64,000 nucleotides of DNA from Neurospora tetraspora (GCF_033439725.1 NW_026944386.1:1550001-1614000); one strand, 5' to 3'. Positions 1 to 12,136 are shown, counted from the first letter of the stretch. The notes: generated from the sequence alone by a model not told the origin. Made by a program: numbers and translations.

Positions 1-451
1 AGGAAACATGGTCGGATTGTATGTGTGCTTTTTTGGTTGTTTTGTGGTCAAGTGGGAAAGCGTTGCGGTGTCAGATTACATTGCGCTGTATCCGTGCACG
101 GACCATCCTTCCCGTTGCTCCTCCGTTCTACTACGACTAACACCCGATAAGGATAGCCCCCGCGCTATAAGGATAACCGATAAGATAGATACATACCTAG
201 ACAGTTCCTTGAAGTCCAAGAAACTCAACCTCTTTTCTTCTCTTTCATTACTTATACATCAGTTTCTAGTACGATATCGACATACTCTTCAAACTTCTGT
301 GCCTGATCGTCCAAATTGCGCTCACTCCTACTATGATTGCCACTCGCTCACCATGGAAAGCCTCCACTGCCACTTCCTGATCTCATCCCGCTGCCCGATA
401 ACCCCACCCGCTACATGCATCTAAACATGTGATCTAGGCTTTCACCAACCT
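1..451. other. intergenic, no gene seen
   Basis: No supported gene. An open frame at 8-424 has no recognisable domain and no codon pattern like its neighbours. This stretch probably contains the 3' flank of the Hce2 gene that ends at 452. Confidence 0.5.
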
Positions 452-1072
452 TCATTTCAACTGGACATACTTCTTCTCATCCATCACGTAGCAAGCCGTG
501 AAGCCCTCCGCCTGTACGCGTCCATCTTTTGCATACTTGAGTTGATTGCTGACATAGTACACCAAGTCATTGTCCCCCCAGTACACCTTCTGCCCTATTT
601 CACCTGACAGTGTGAGTTGGAATTGGCAGCCATCCACCTTCACCAGTGGAACACCTTTTCCGTTCTCAAGGTCGGAAGGATACAACGTCCATTTACCCCT
701 CACGCCGGAATTCCTGACGCCGGAATAGTAATCGACAATCTTCTGGCAGTCTGCTGCCAAGGGCGCGGAGGACCCGTAGCTGAATTGGGGCCTGCTTTCG
801 TCCCAGCAGAAGTCTTGTATGGGGGAGCTGATGTCGAGTTCTTGCCAGTCCACTCGCTTGTGCTTCATGTCTTTGGAGCCATTGGGGGACTCTGGGGTGA
901 AGATGAGGTTGGGGTTTTCGCCAATGGTTATGGTGGTGCCATCGGGGAGCTGGACCTTGCGGATGATGAGGCCATCTGGGGTGGATGTGATGGCAGAGGA
1001 GGCAATGGCAGCAGCGGTTGAGATGCCAACCAGAGCTAGCTGGGCCAGAGAACGGATAGTAAAGATGGGCAT
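452..1072 (-). CDS. secreted Hce2-domain (Ecp2-like) protein
   Basis: A single-exon 206-residue protein. Residues 1 to about 22 form a signal peptide (MPIFTIRSLAQLALVGI, then an Ala/Ser-rich stretch), so the product is probably secreted. The C-terminal half, about residues 85-200, has the spacing of the fungal Hce2 domain (homologue of Cladosporium Ecp2): FCWDES, then a DCQ, a GKWTL block, a Cys-containing VDGCQF strand, a GDNDLVYYVS stretch, and a final GFTACYV. The four cysteines would form two disulfides. Known members include secreted effectors and putative necrosis-inducing factors, but many have no known role, so effector activity is not claimed here. A TATATAA lies about 175 bp upstream. 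The start is the first Met, directly before the hydrophobic stretch. Assignment rests on recalled domain pattern, not a search. Confidence 0.8.
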   Translation of the reverse strand: MPIFTIRSLAQLALVGISTAAAIASSAITSTPDGLIIRKVQLPDGTTITIGENPNLIFTPESPNGSKDMKHKRVDWQELDISSPIQDFCWDESRPQFSYGSSAPLAADCQKIVDYYSGVRNSGVRGKWTLYPSDLENGKGVPLVKVDGCQFQLTLSGEIGQKVYWGDNDLVYYVSNQLKYAKDGRVQAEGFTACYVMDEKKYVQLK

Positions 1073-1246
1073 GGTGGTATTTGGGTCTCGATGAAGAGGG
1101 ATGTCCTGAGGTCGGGTATGGTAGAGAATGGTTGACGAGTACGGATCTGTTCAGTGTGGGCTCTGTTCCTGTGAGTGTGAAAGACGGGACTGAAGGGGAT
1201 GAGGGGACAGAACAAGAGTTACTCGTGAGGAGGTAAAGATCACGAG

Positions 1247-1253
1247 TTATATA
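1247..1253 (-). promoter_or_regulatory. possible TATA box of the Hce2 gene
   Basis: On the minus strand this reads TATATAA, 175 bp upstream of the start codon at 1072. It lies in an imperfect palindrome (cgagttatata..tatatctcg, 1243-1266). Position and sequence fit a TATA element, but no transcript start is known. Confidence 0.35.
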
Positions 1254-2056
1254 GGCATATATCTCGAGTTGTGCGTATAATACCATCATCCCATTTAGCT
1301 CTCTGCGGGAAACTGGCCCCCAGTTGAGGGGCCCCCAATACACCTCGCTTGATGCATGAGAGCTAACAAACAACCAGGCGTATCGAGCCATTTCTTCGGT
1401 TAGAGATCCTTCGCTAGGGAAAATACCACGATAAACCGCTAACCGGACCCCATCAGTGATCCTTCCTGTACTTGGCGTTGGGATTTAGTCTCGATACTGA
1501 GTATGACTGCAGTTGGGGAAACAGACAGGAACTGACCTCCACTCCCCAAGGGGTAGATGATGTTTTGTTAGACAAGCTGACGGGAAGGTCAGAGGAGTAG
1601 GGAGCGGGGACGTTCGCGGGTCACTCTTGTGTTTCTGTAATCGGATCCAGTTAGGACAGTACATTCTTCTTTCCACACGTTCCTGCTACCCGCAGCTTAC
1701 TACACACTAGCGGCAAAAATTACCCCACACCTTAGGTACTGCACTAACACTTACATGCACTCGGGCGCGGTCCAGGCCGGCCATGTCGCGCATTGCCGCT
1801 CCCGCGTCACCCACCCGACTGATCTAACCAAAACATCCGCTGCAACGACCTCGGAAGAGAACACAACATTCCAAAAAACCTCAAGCAGCCGCTCCAATCC
1901 ATCCACCCAAGGTCAGCCAAACCGCAAAAAGGCAACATCATCATCCCTTGACGTTTTCACGACATCGGCGATGATGATGCTAACGACACGGCAGCGCCAG
2001 GGCTGACGACTTAAGTTACTGGGCCAAGGTACAATATTCTATACTCTCTCCCAGCC
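1254..2056. other. intergenic between Hce2 gene and MFS transporter
   Basis: About 800 bp with only short open frames (for example 1755-2006 +) that lack domain features. It holds the upstream region of the Hce2 gene and the 3' flank of the transporter. No repeats were recognised. Confidence 0.4.
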
Positions 2057-4223
2057 TCATCTGATCCTACCTGGGTTGTACAATGGACACATGCTGATCA
2101 TTCTTTCTCCTAGAGTGTCTGCCTCTGTATGCCCCGCCATATCCCGCTTGTAATATAGCCGTACCAGGGCTCTGCAAACATCAATCGAATAACACTGCGC
2201 CACGCGTTTGCCGAGAAGCCCAGTTCTGGTTCCTACGGCGGGCGGGATCTCGGTCTCTTGCTTCGACTCCGTCTTCTCGATTGCATACTCGCTGATCCCG
2301 CTGTATTTCTTGTCCGACAGAGCTGTACGGGCGTTGCCCAACTCTGGTTCCGTCCTTCGCTTGATGTCGCCAAATATCTCGCTCATGTCTTCAAGCGATT
2401 TGCCTGGCAAAGAAAGAAGAGCTCGTTGTCAGCTGCGTCTACCAACATCAAGAACCAAGGTTTGCTCCTTACCTCTTGTTTCGGGATACACAAGCGCAAA
2501 CACAATCGCACACAGCGCGTTGCTAAGGATAAAGAAGATCTAGTGTGTCGTTAGCCAGGTCACCCGTCTTACTACTCGCACAAATTCTGCTTCATACGTA
2601 ATACTTCCAGCCTACTGCAGCCAAAGCAATGGGCGAACATTGGGTGATAATCAGGCTAATGGAATAATGCAGGACCTGGACGACGGCATTTGCCTTGCCT
2701 CTTAACTCGGTGGTGAAGACCTCGGGCCTAGAGACAGTTCATGTCAGCCATGCAACGATTAACATGGGGCAGGGCTTTACATACGGAATGATCCAAGTCA
2801 TCGGACCCAAAAGAGCCGAGTAGTTGGCCGATACAACAAAGATGCAGGCGATGAGACCGCGCTGAGCTGCCTCGTTTGTTGGGAACCCTGGTCGGGCCGG
2901 AAAGACGGCAGCGATGATGGTGATAATCAGGTAACAGACTGACAGAAGTGAAGCGCTGGAGACCAGAATCTTCTTTCGACCGATGCGGTCCACGAAGAGC
3001 AGGGACGCCAGGCACGCCACCGGAGCCACCGATCCGTATAGCCCGCTTATGAGAAGCTGCTGATCCTGATTATACTGCAGTGTTGCATAGATGGCTGGTT
3101 GGAAATACTGGATAAAGCTGATGCCGCTCAACATCGCAGACGCCCAGACAAAGGATCCGACAAAAAGACGCTTCCTGAAGGCCGGCGTCTTGAGGAGCTC
3201 TGCCCAGGAAAGATCGCCTCGAGCCTGTAGCTCGATCGCAATGTTGGCTTGCATACGGCTGAACTCCTCCCTGCACCACTCATCGTTGGAGCCGTTGTGA
3301 TGATAGCTGCGAAAGGCCTTCTCTGCTTCTTCATGACGGCCTTTCAGGCAAAGCCATCTTGGCGACTCACTGATAAACAGGACTCCGACTCCAAGAGCGA
3401 GGGCTGGAATGCTCTGGATAGCAAAACCGAGCCTCCACTGGTTGGAGTTATGCCACTTGCCTTCCCCTACTCCCGTCCAAAGGGCGACAAAGAAGCCCCA
3501 AGCACACACTACAGCGAGAAAGAAGGTCAGTAAATCTCAATCACCCTTTTGAGATGTGGGCTACTTTACTCATCTGGGTAACTGCGTTTATTCTTGCCCT
3601 CTCATGGGTCTAAAGAAGACTTTGTGAGAAAGCGTCTCGCATGCATCATATTGACAACAACAGAAGACCGTACGCACCTTTGCAATCTCTGCTCCAAAGA
3701 CCGGTGCAACGCCTGTGATTGTACCGACGGCATATCCAACAAGCATGCGACCAATGATAAGCATAGCAACATGTGCCGCACCGGTCATCAGTGCACCCAC
3801 GAGGACCCCAAAGGCACACCCGAACGCAATCGCTTTCCGTCTTCCGAGCCTATCACTGGTTATACCAACAGAGGCACTTCCCAGCCATGCTATAGTTGGC
3901 GTAAAATCAGCTCACGGTACTCCCACCACCGTCCAAAGTTCTGAACAAGTGAAGACTTACCACCTGCCTGGTAAACTGACACAATAGCTCCTCGGAGAGG
4001 GGCATCGGGATTGTCGAAGTATTTCAGGAAGGAGTTCAGAGCGAGACTTGGAGTGATGATACCCGAGTCACTGTCATCAAGTTCGAGTCAGCTAACGTGG
4101 CATATTCCGAGCCTTGATCAAGATGCAAGCTACGTACAAGCCGTAGAGGAAACCGCCGAGCCCTAGGAAGATCGAAGTCAAGAATGGTTTTGTGAGCCAT
4201 GTTTCTGTGATCTTGCCTCCCAT
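2057..4223 (-). CDS. MFS sugar-porter family transporter
   Basis: Eight exons: 4223-4138, 4070-3961, 3889-3678, 3609-3570, 3508-2785, 2727-2598, 2539-2473 and 2403-2057. They join in frame to 571 residues, the usual length for fungal sugar porters. Family signatures are visible in order: a first membrane segment ending in GFLYGFDSGI, the loop motif DRLGRRK after TM2, SESPRWL after TM6, DRIGRKK in the second half, and PETRGKSLED after TM12. These define the sugar porter family of the major facilitator superfamily, plasma-membrane permeases for hexoses, disaccharides or related polyols and acids. The substrate cannot be read from the sequence. One intron uses donor GTATGT at 2784 rather than the nearby GTAAAG, because only that choice keeps the frame (WIIPPEVF). 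The gene is divergent from the P450 at 4708, with 484 bp between the start codons. Confidence 0.88.
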
Positions 4224-4707
4224 GTTTCACCTTTTGACAACGCTGCTTGGGTCAAGTAGTCACTGAAACTGAGAAAAGAGGAACGCTGGTTTAAATCAGA
4301 AGATAGCTTGAACGGTAAGCCACAGTACAGTATCATTATGGTTGCATTTTGATGTTACACGGAGACAATTTTATATGGATTTGGGGAGGTTATATCTGCC
4401 GAACTGCCGGTGTCATCTGAGCGGGAGGCACTTAGCTAACAACGAACCCCTCACGCACCTCTCTTCCAACACCCTGGATTCAGCCTAGTGTGAGGAGAGC
4501 CGATCAAGCAAGCAACACAATCGTATAGGTCGCCGCGTCGCATCAACTCGGTAAAAGATTCCGACGGCGAGTTCCAACACTCAACATTGGTGGCCGGAAT
4601 CCTTCTTTAACCAGGGCATGGGAAAGATCAACCTCTGCCCCCAAGGTGTGTCTCCAAGGTACCATACGATCAAAGATTTTATTCAAGTGGAAGAGGGCAC
4701 GGTCAAG
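4224..4707. promoter_or_regulatory. shared divergent promoter region, transporter / P450
   Basis: A 484-bp gap between two oppositely oriented start codons, so it should hold both promoters. It includes CG-containing short motifs around 4540-4590 (cgccgcgtcgc, ccgacggcgag) of the sort bound by Zn2Cys6 regulators, but no specific operator can be named. Co-regulation is an inference from the layout. Confidence 0.4.
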
Positions 4708-7202
4708 ATGATTGGCACTATCATTCTTGGCTTGGTCCTTGCCCTTGCCTTGTCATTCTTTGGGCTCTCCTTTCCAGCGGTATGGTAAAGTCCTACCTCG
4801 AACTTAGTAAACAGCTTGCTAACTCAGATCTGAGTACTTTAGCTGCGGCAGCGATGGAGGCTTCATGCACACCGCTCACAGCTCCCTCCAGGACCCAAGA
4901 CCATCAAGACCGGTATTCGAAAGCCATGGCTCTGGTTCCAAGAACTGAGCAAGGAATACGGCGATGTTGTCTACCTCCAGATGGGACCGACCCCGACCAT
5001 CATCTTGGGTTCCGCCCAGGCAGCCTGGGACCTGCTTGAGAAGCGTGGAGCTATCTACTCGTCCCGCCCACGATTCATCATGGGCGGCGAGCTCTTGTCT
5101 GGAGGCATGCGAGGTCTCATGGCTCCCTATTCGGCTTTTTGGAGGCGTTGGCGTAAAGCCTTACACAACGGCTTCATGCAGCGCCAAAGTGAATCTTACC
5201 GGCCTATCCAAAACCTCGAGTCCAAGGTCCTGATGCACGACTTGCTCACGAACCCCAAGGAGTTTCGGACCCATTTTGAGCGTTATGCTGCTTCTGTCAT
5301 TGTGACAGTCACGTATGGGCGAAGGGTTGAAGATGTTCGGACTGATGCTGTGGTGCGGGCCAATGCTGAGTCTATGGGCCGTCTAACCTCTGTCAAGTAT
5401 GTTGGCCCCAGCTCTCCTCTCTACCCATGCAACTTCTAATATATCACTCCTCTCATAGCATCCCAGGCAAGTTTGCCGTAGAACGATATCCGGCCCTCCA
5501 GTATTTGCCGAGCATCTTTGCGCCATGGAAGGCCGAAGTGCTGAGGCAACGGCAAAAGGATGTCGACATGTATCTCGGTCTCGTGAACGAGGTCAAAGAC
5601 AAGATGAAGCGAGGCGTAGCAGCAGACTGCTTTACCACGTACCTGATCAACGAGCAGAAGAACCATGGCATGAATGACCTTGAGCTGGCCTATGCTGCTG
5701 GTTCACCGTTTGGTGCTGGAGTTGAGACGGTGAGTACGAGTTTCCAACCCATCACTTGAGCGTCTAGTCTAACATGGGTTGAACAGTCCGCCGGCTCCCT
5801 AGCCAGCTTCCTCCTCGCCTGCGTCAAGTTTGGCAAGGACTTTATCCCCAAGGCCCAGGCCGAGCTGGATAGAGTCGTTGGTAATGATCGGGTACCGACT
5901 TTCGAAGATGTGGCATCACTCCCGTATGTCGCTGCTATCGTCTCGGAAACGCTGCGGTGGCGGCCTATTGCTGTTCTTGGGGGCACACCACATGCCAGTA
6001 TCGCGGATGATACGTATAAGGACATGTTTATACCGAAGGGGAGCACGGTTATTGCGCCTCTTTGGAGTAGTGAGTGCTCAAGCTCTTTTTACTTTCTTTC
6101 TTTTCCTCTTTATATCTCGTTTCATCCTGCCCTTTTCCTTATTCTTCTGGTCCGGTTGGCTTCTCGTTCTTCTATCGCTCGATTGTCATCCATCCTTTTT
6201 TTCTCCGTGATTGTAGGATTGTGGTTCCTTTTATCCTTGTCTCTCCCCTACTTTATTGATTTTTTTAGTGCTTCTTTTTTATCCGTCTTTTCTCTTGTTA
6301 TTTTTCTATTAATATCTCCTGTTTTCTTCTTCTTCTTGTTTTTTTTTGTTTCCGTATTCCATAACCGCTAGCTTCATGTGGCCGTCAAGGTACACTCACA
6401 TGCTCCGCCAGGGTCAGTCTCTGGTTCTGGGACTTCGGAGGTTCCCGTTACCCTCTCTCCTTTGTTGTCCTTCTCTTCTTCAACGCAATCTTTTCGTTCT
6501 CAGTTAGCCAAGTAGTACAGCCATCACCTCGCAATCGTACCCATCTTGCTACGCTCTCACTTCTCTGTTTTCCTTACTGGTCTGTTTTTCTTAAGCGGGG
6601 TTGTGGGGAGGGGTGTATGGGCTGGGAAGTGCTCAACCTTATTTCTTTTTCTTTCTTCTCTCCGCCTTCTTTTTTTTTTAAAAAAAAAGGAAAAAGAAAA
6701 AAAGCTTTGACGGTGTGTTTTTGGCAGTATTTACTAACTTATCGTTTCAGTCCATCTGAACGAGAATAACTTCCCTGACCCGCACAAGTTCTCGCCAGAA
6801 CGTTTTCTCGAGCAACGTGAATATCCGGGCCCGTTTGGCCACAGCGCATTTGGATGGGGACGCCGTATCTGTCCCGGTATGCATCTGGGACATGCTTCGG
6901 TGACTCTAAACATTGCACGGATACTATGGGGCTTCAATGTTAGTCCAGCGAAGAATGAGCGTGGTGAAGATATTGAAGTTGACATGTGAGTGAATCTGTT
7001 TATAAATTTCCTTTCTGTCTAATCACAATGATTGTTACTGACATACTGATTTACCCGCAGTTTTGCCTTTTCCGATGGCTTCAACTCAAGTCCCTTGCCG
7101 TTCGAGTGTTCTATTACAGCCCGTTCTCCTAAGCATCAGCAAGTCATCGAATGGGAGTTTCAAGATTCCTTGCGGCACCTGAGGACATACACGATGAGAT
7201 GA
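4708..7202 (+). CDS. cytochrome P450 monooxygenase
   Basis: Six exons: 4708-4779, 4882-5396, 5459-5729, 5787-6069, 6751-6985 and 7061-7202. They join in frame to 505 residues, normal for a microsomal fungal P450. The N-terminus is a hydrophobic anchor (MIGTIILGLVLALALSFFG) followed by the proline hinge LPPGPK. Later landmarks are the I-helix GAGVET (acid/threonine pair for oxygen activation), the K-helix SETLRWRP (ExxR), the PERF motif (FSPERF), and the haem-binding loop FGWGRRICPG with its cysteine ligand. It should act at the ER with a reductase partner; the substrate is unknown. It resembles the group that includes O-methylsterigmatocystin oxidoreductase-type enzymes, but the CYP family is not assigned. 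The fourth intron (6070-6750) is 681 nt and pyrimidine-rich, far longer than the other introns here. The gene is divergent from the MFS transporter, suggesting a shared substrate pathway. Confidence 0.9.
6070..6750 (+). other. unusually long T-rich intron of the P450 gene
   Basis: Donor GTGAGT follows TTTGGAGTA, and the acceptor TTTCAG precedes TCCATCTG. Splicing restores the conserved run PLWSIHLNE. The interior is dominated by C/T on the plus strand for about 300 nt and ends with an oligo-T/oligo-A block (about 6668-6704). No open frame with domain features is present. Confidence 0.75.
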
Positions 7203-7652
7203 GAAGACCAGTGTATTCAATATTATGTGTTAATAGACCGTGAGATGTCTTGTACAATTTTCCGCGGTTTGCTCCCTGAGAAATCTCAACAAACTTATGA
7301 GTTCTATGCCTAATTCAACGCCAAATGAAAACCACACGAAAGCTGCCCTTTGAGTATACGTGCTAACATCTGTAGCTCCAGATTCGTGACATGACTGAAA
7401 ATAATGCGATATGGGGCGCTGTCAAGTGCCATAGGGGAGGACATGGGAGTAATAGGGAAATAAGTACAGTATTGTGTGTCGGTATGCAAAGGTAGGTCTT
7501 GTACAAAAAGCGTTGTGTTATCAAATGAGGGTGCTTTGTGATGCTGACTTTGGGAAACTCTTTTCTTCAATCATCTCGCAGGGACTTAAGCAGCGTCTCC
7601 TGGACACTGTAGAGACGTGGCTACTTCGAACATTGAAGGGGTAGTGGTATGT
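7203..7652. other. intergenic, convergent 3' flanks
   Basis: The 450-bp 3' region of the P450 gene, which converges with the small gene ending at 7653. No feature was recognised. Confidence 0.4.
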
Positions 7653-7966
7653 TCATCGTAATGATTTAAGTATGTCTTGCTTTCCGTGATGTGGCAGCGT
7701 GACTGAGTATCGATCTCTCCTGAGCTGACATGGAAGACAGTTAGACGTCATAACGTATAACAACATCAATCTCGCAGGGGAAATCCGACACTCACCTGGA
7801 TGGTATACTGTGATGATATAAGCCGCCTTTCGAGTTCTTTCTTCAACTCTTCTGCGGTTACGGCGCAAGCAGGTATTTCGACAATGGTGCCTCCTTCTTC
7901 TGTATCGAGGTATCTTGCTTGTCCCATGACGGTCGTCATTTTCCCTGTTGTGCGGTATAGAGCCAT
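7653..7966 (-). CDS. small two-exon gene, unknown function
   Basis: Exons 7966-7796 and 7724-7653 join with a good donor (CAG|GTGAGT) and acceptor (ATGTCAG|) in phase 0, giving 80 residues. The central part (GTIVEIPACAVTAEELKKEL) looks like a short strand followed by a charged amphipathic helix. The frame stays open upstream of the chosen Met for 13 more residues (YLRDRIQVLEAIA), back to a CTCTAG acceptor near 8009. A further 5' exon is therefore possible, but I could not place it. No family recognised. The matching splice signals and coding-like composition are the only evidence. Confidence 0.45.
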
Positions 7967-8029
7967 AGCTATTGCTTCGAGTACCTGAATCCTGTCGCGA
8001 AGGTACTAGAGTGGTACGTATGTCCAATT

Positions 8030-10175
8030 TCTTTGACGCGGCTTGTGTGTGTTATGGCAGATTTCAATAGGCTAACCAGAACGAGAGGCAACAAAGGCTT
8101 GGGAGTAGCAGAAGCTTGAGGTGGCTATACTGTTTCCCATCATCAACAGCAAGATTCATCATCGCATTAATAGGAAATATCAAAAAGTGGCAGTGCACTT
8201 GGATATCTGCCTCGCCCCCATTCAGCCTCGGAGGTTGGTGTTCAGCTCTGGCCTGTGAAACCCGCGGCTGCGGTGAAGAATGCAATTTGACGAGCTAATG
8301 GGGTTGGGTGGTCTCACTCCCTGATCTAATAAAGCAGGTAGTACAGTGAATGTGTGGGCTCTTCGGGGTCTATCCCAAGGCTCTGATGGATGTGATTCAC
8401 GCTTCCCGATCACTAAGTCCCCTTGAGTCTGGATGCTTGAAGATATACCGTAAACCATGGGTCTACGTGGCAAGGGGGGGCGTGGAATGTGACAATGTGA
8501 AGCCCTGAGGTGACTCGGTGGTTAGGCTGAGCGGTTGAACTAACTTGAGGAAGAATCAGTTGACATCTTCGATCAGAAGCATAGACCTTATGCTGCCCAC
8601 CTAAATTAAGGGGTCTTCTAAAGAGGCCTCGTTCCTTTATCAGCTTTGTGGGTGCAGGCAGCCAAGCCACACGAGGGATTGGAAGGGAGTACAAACTGGG
8701 CTAGCGAACAGTGGCAGTGTAGCTGCTTAGAGTGTCACCAGTCACACTCTTCATCCCACGCAATTTTCTAATGCACTGAAGTGGCGCAGCATTGGAGGGT
8801 TGGGTCATGCCCACTCACTCCAACCTGACTTTATTACCTAGGTATGACCTTCCTCTGTTGGCAAGAAATCTGATGAGTTGTCGAAGGCCGTAATGCATTT
8901 TTCACCCGGAACAACAGCCAGTAACAGCCTTGGAAAATATTTGAGCAGTTCTCTTTAAACAAGTGTGCTGACCTCGGTGTTCCACGTCGCAGAGACTGAA
9001 ATACGCTTATTCCAGAGAGTTGACATTTCAGCTCAGTGAGGATCATGTCCTCAAAACACACCGCTGGTGCTTGAGCGGTTCATACCCTCACTCAAGATTG
9101 AGGCTGGTGCATATGCTGAATCCGAAGGGTGGGCGAAGAGTGAAGAGAAAGGTGGCCATTCAAAGCTCTTTATAGGTATTGTATTCAAGGCATTCATTAC
9201 GGCCCGCCCTGGCCTTCAATGCCTTGCGCCCTTCAAGTCTACTCACAGAATCTCAGGAGTGTTGGAAGTAGACTTGCATACGGCCTCACACGGGATGAGT
9301 GTCACACAACAACTGACCTAAGGCAGAGAGGCAGTTCAGTTTCAGGAGCAAAGTAAGGCTGGCGAGAGGCCGCCATCCATAACCTTTGAAGGACGCCAGA
9401 AGGAGGCTTTGGGACGCCACAATGCTACCTTAGGAGACCGGTGAGAAGACTGTTGACACTCAAAAGCCGTCTCGCGCTGTGCTAACATCACGCATCCCGT
9501 TCCATTCTCTGTGTGTGATAGGAAAAGAGGACAGGAAGTCCTTCAGCCTGATAACCGCCCATCTAACGCACACCGAAGGCACAGTCACTGGTTGTGTATC
9601 AAGGGCCCTTCGTTGCAGACAATACCCATTGCCGACCCCCTCCCAGGTCTCAAGGCATCCAATTGTTGATGCTCAGCCGCAACTACGGACACAAGGCTCT
9701 GGATGCCTTATCATAACGATGCGAAGAGGCTCCTTATATCACACCCACCACCTGGAGCTCTCAGATGGGCCGCGGGCCATTGTAAATCTCACTCCTAGTT
9801 ACTTATTTACCCTGTCAAACCCACCATACGTCCGTCGTATTGCACAATGGAGTAAAACGGAACGATGGCGCTTGTTGTTCAAACAACTGACGAATTTCAC
9901 TACATTGGGTGAGCACCTAGGCATTGTTTGCTTTTGTTGGAGTATCACTCATTATCAACTTCGTCCTCCTCCTCTTTATACCTCATTGACCGTACCCTTT
10001 CTCGGAGTTAACATCACTCTTCGCCTTTTATCCTTTTGCCCCACGCATTTTCCTTTGGGTTGACTCAGAGTCTGCTTAGAAGATTACTAGGCCCACCACC
10101 AAGATCTTTCCTGCACAACACAAGGCCTGTTGCGTTGACTCAGCGCATACTTCTCGCCACCGAACAGCCTCTAGA
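8030..10175. other. intergenic, about 2.1 kb
   Basis: No gene supported. Open frames at 8413-8694 (-), 9067-9321 (+) and 9479-10063 (+) show no domains or splice logic. The stretch probably contains the promoter and leader of the kinase at 10176. Confidence 0.4.
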
Positions 10176-12136
10176 ATGGCTCCAAGAGCTAAAGCTATCG
10201 GACTAGCCGATCCGTGTGTCGACAAATGCTCCGATCGTGGCAACCAGTACTACGACGAAGATCATCCTATTGAACGATCGAACACCAACATTGTACCCCA
10301 AGATAGTGGTCCAGATATATTTGACATCATTCGTGAAGAACTTGAAGCCAAGGAAGTCGAGAAAGGAAAAGGCTTCTTCATTCCCCGAGGCTCTCTCCAA
10401 GAGACATTCACTCCCGGACGTCTCCTCGCAGCCGTACAGCAACTGTGGAAGGATGTCCCAGAGGAAGGTCATCAGCGACTTTGTATTCGTATCCTCCACG
10501 AAGTCCGTTGCTGGAAGGTCTTCCTCTTGTTTATTTATACACAACTACATGAGTCACTGCCTGAGCTTTGGAAGAACGAAAGTGGCAAGGATAGCCTCAG
10601 GCTGTCAGATCGATGCCTACCCTTGATCTCGATTACCCCTGACGGCAAGATTGCATGTCAGAACAAGACTCATTCTCATCGGCTCCCTGGTCGCAAGACC
10701 AGAAAACTCTCAGGGAAAGATTGCAAGCACATGGTACTAGCCAGTTACGCATTCAATGCCGTTTACTTCAAACTTCCCACAAAAGGCAAAAAGAATCATG
10801 TCCACTACAGTCTTGGTCCGAAGGACGTCCTGCCATACACAATCGACTCTCCTTCACCCGACAGGAGCTTGGTTAAGGGGCGGGCTGGCTCAGCTGGGCA
10901 AGCAAGCAACAATGTCAAGCTTAGACCAGACACGGATCAGGATGACAATCTTCACGGGGGCTTTGGCGAGGTTAAGAGGATCATCATTGATCGAAGTCAC
11001 TTTGACTTTGGTCATCTCGGAGTAAGTTGCAATAAGCGCATCCATTGTCTACCTTCTTGCCGGCAGGCATTCACCTTATTTGGGCAGGTGCTAACCCGTA
11101 TTCCAGTCTGATGATGGTAAAAACAAAGAGCTGACCTTCGCTCTAAAGAGGCTGCACGCGTCCGATAAAGAGGCCTTCGACAAGGAACTGGCCTCCCTGA
11201 TCACCGTCAAAGCCCAAAAAAGCACCCACCTCATCAAACTTCTCGCTACATTTTCTGTCATTGAAGAAGATGGCGGGAGTGAAGTGTTCTACCTACTTTT
11301 CCCCTGGGCGGAGGGAAACCTCTGGAAGTACTGGGAAGTTCACCAGCCCAAAAATGAACAGGACCGCCTGTCCATCGCTCCGTGGATGGCTCAACAATGC
11401 CACCAGCTTGCCCTTGCTCTGCTGTGCGTTCACAATGAAAGAGAACACACGCTGCAATTTTACGAGGTCCCGGCTGGGAAAGGCGAGCTATATGGGCGCC
11501 ACGGCGATATCAAAGCTGAAAACGTTCTTTACTTTGAAGCTGACGGCACGCTTGTACTGTCTGACTTTGGACTTGGTCGCCTTCACACCAAATATTCTCG
11601 ATCCAATGCTGACCCGAAAGCTCTTGAAAAATCAGCAACATATCGAGCGCCCGAGTTTGATCTCGCTAAAGGTCGCATATCTCGAAAATCGGATGTCTTT
11701 TCGCTGGGGTGCATGTTCCTCGAGTTCGTTACATGGCACGTTTTGGGCTATGACGCTGTCTATGAGGTGTTTCCTGACTACCGCATGGACGAGGATACTG
11801 CATACGGATTCGCGACGGACATTTTCTTCAAGATCGAAGGCGACACGGCCATCATCAAGCCCAAGGTGTGCGAGTGGATGGTGAAGCTCAGGAAACACGA
11901 GAGAGCATCCGAGTACACCAAGCAGTTTCTCGATATTATCGAGAAGATGCTCAGCCCGTATCCAAATGATCGAATCAATGTTGCGAAGCTCGTTAGAGAG
12001 CTTGGTGTTATCAGAAAGGCTTGTGAACGCGATCCAAGCTACTACGGTGGTGAGTCCCCGTCAAGAAGTTATGTCTTCCATTTAATCAAACCACCATAGG
12101 CGCTCTACTAACCTCCGTACAGCTCTACATTCGTGA
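10176..12136 (+). CDS. protein kinase with fungal N-terminal extension
   Basis: Three exons: 10176-11021, 11107-12049 and 12123-12136, giving 600 residues. The last acceptor is preceded by the branch site CTACTAAC, which favours the short final exon over a read-through. Residues 1 to about 255 form an extension seen in a large, variable family of filamentous-fungal kinases. The kinase fold follows: glycine loop GGFGEV (about 261), catalytic Lys in ALKRL (about 296), HGDIKAENVL (about 414, HGD in place of HRD), DFG (about 434), YRAPEF (about 463) and DVFSLGC. The catalytic Asp and Lys are kept, so it is probably active despite the missing Arg of HRD. It is expected to be a Ser/Thr kinase. Substrate and pathway are unknown, and no neighbour suggests a role. 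Confidence 0.8.

Noticed and set aside
2057-7202. A secondary-metabolite cluster around the first P450
   Set aside because: No polyketide synthase, peptide synthetase, terpene cyclase or pathway regulator is present in the window, and the second P450 is 52 kb away.
9479-10063. 194-codon open frame just upstream of the kinase
   Set aside because: No domain, no signal peptide, irregular composition, and no splice link to the kinase. It probably lies in the leader or is due to chance.
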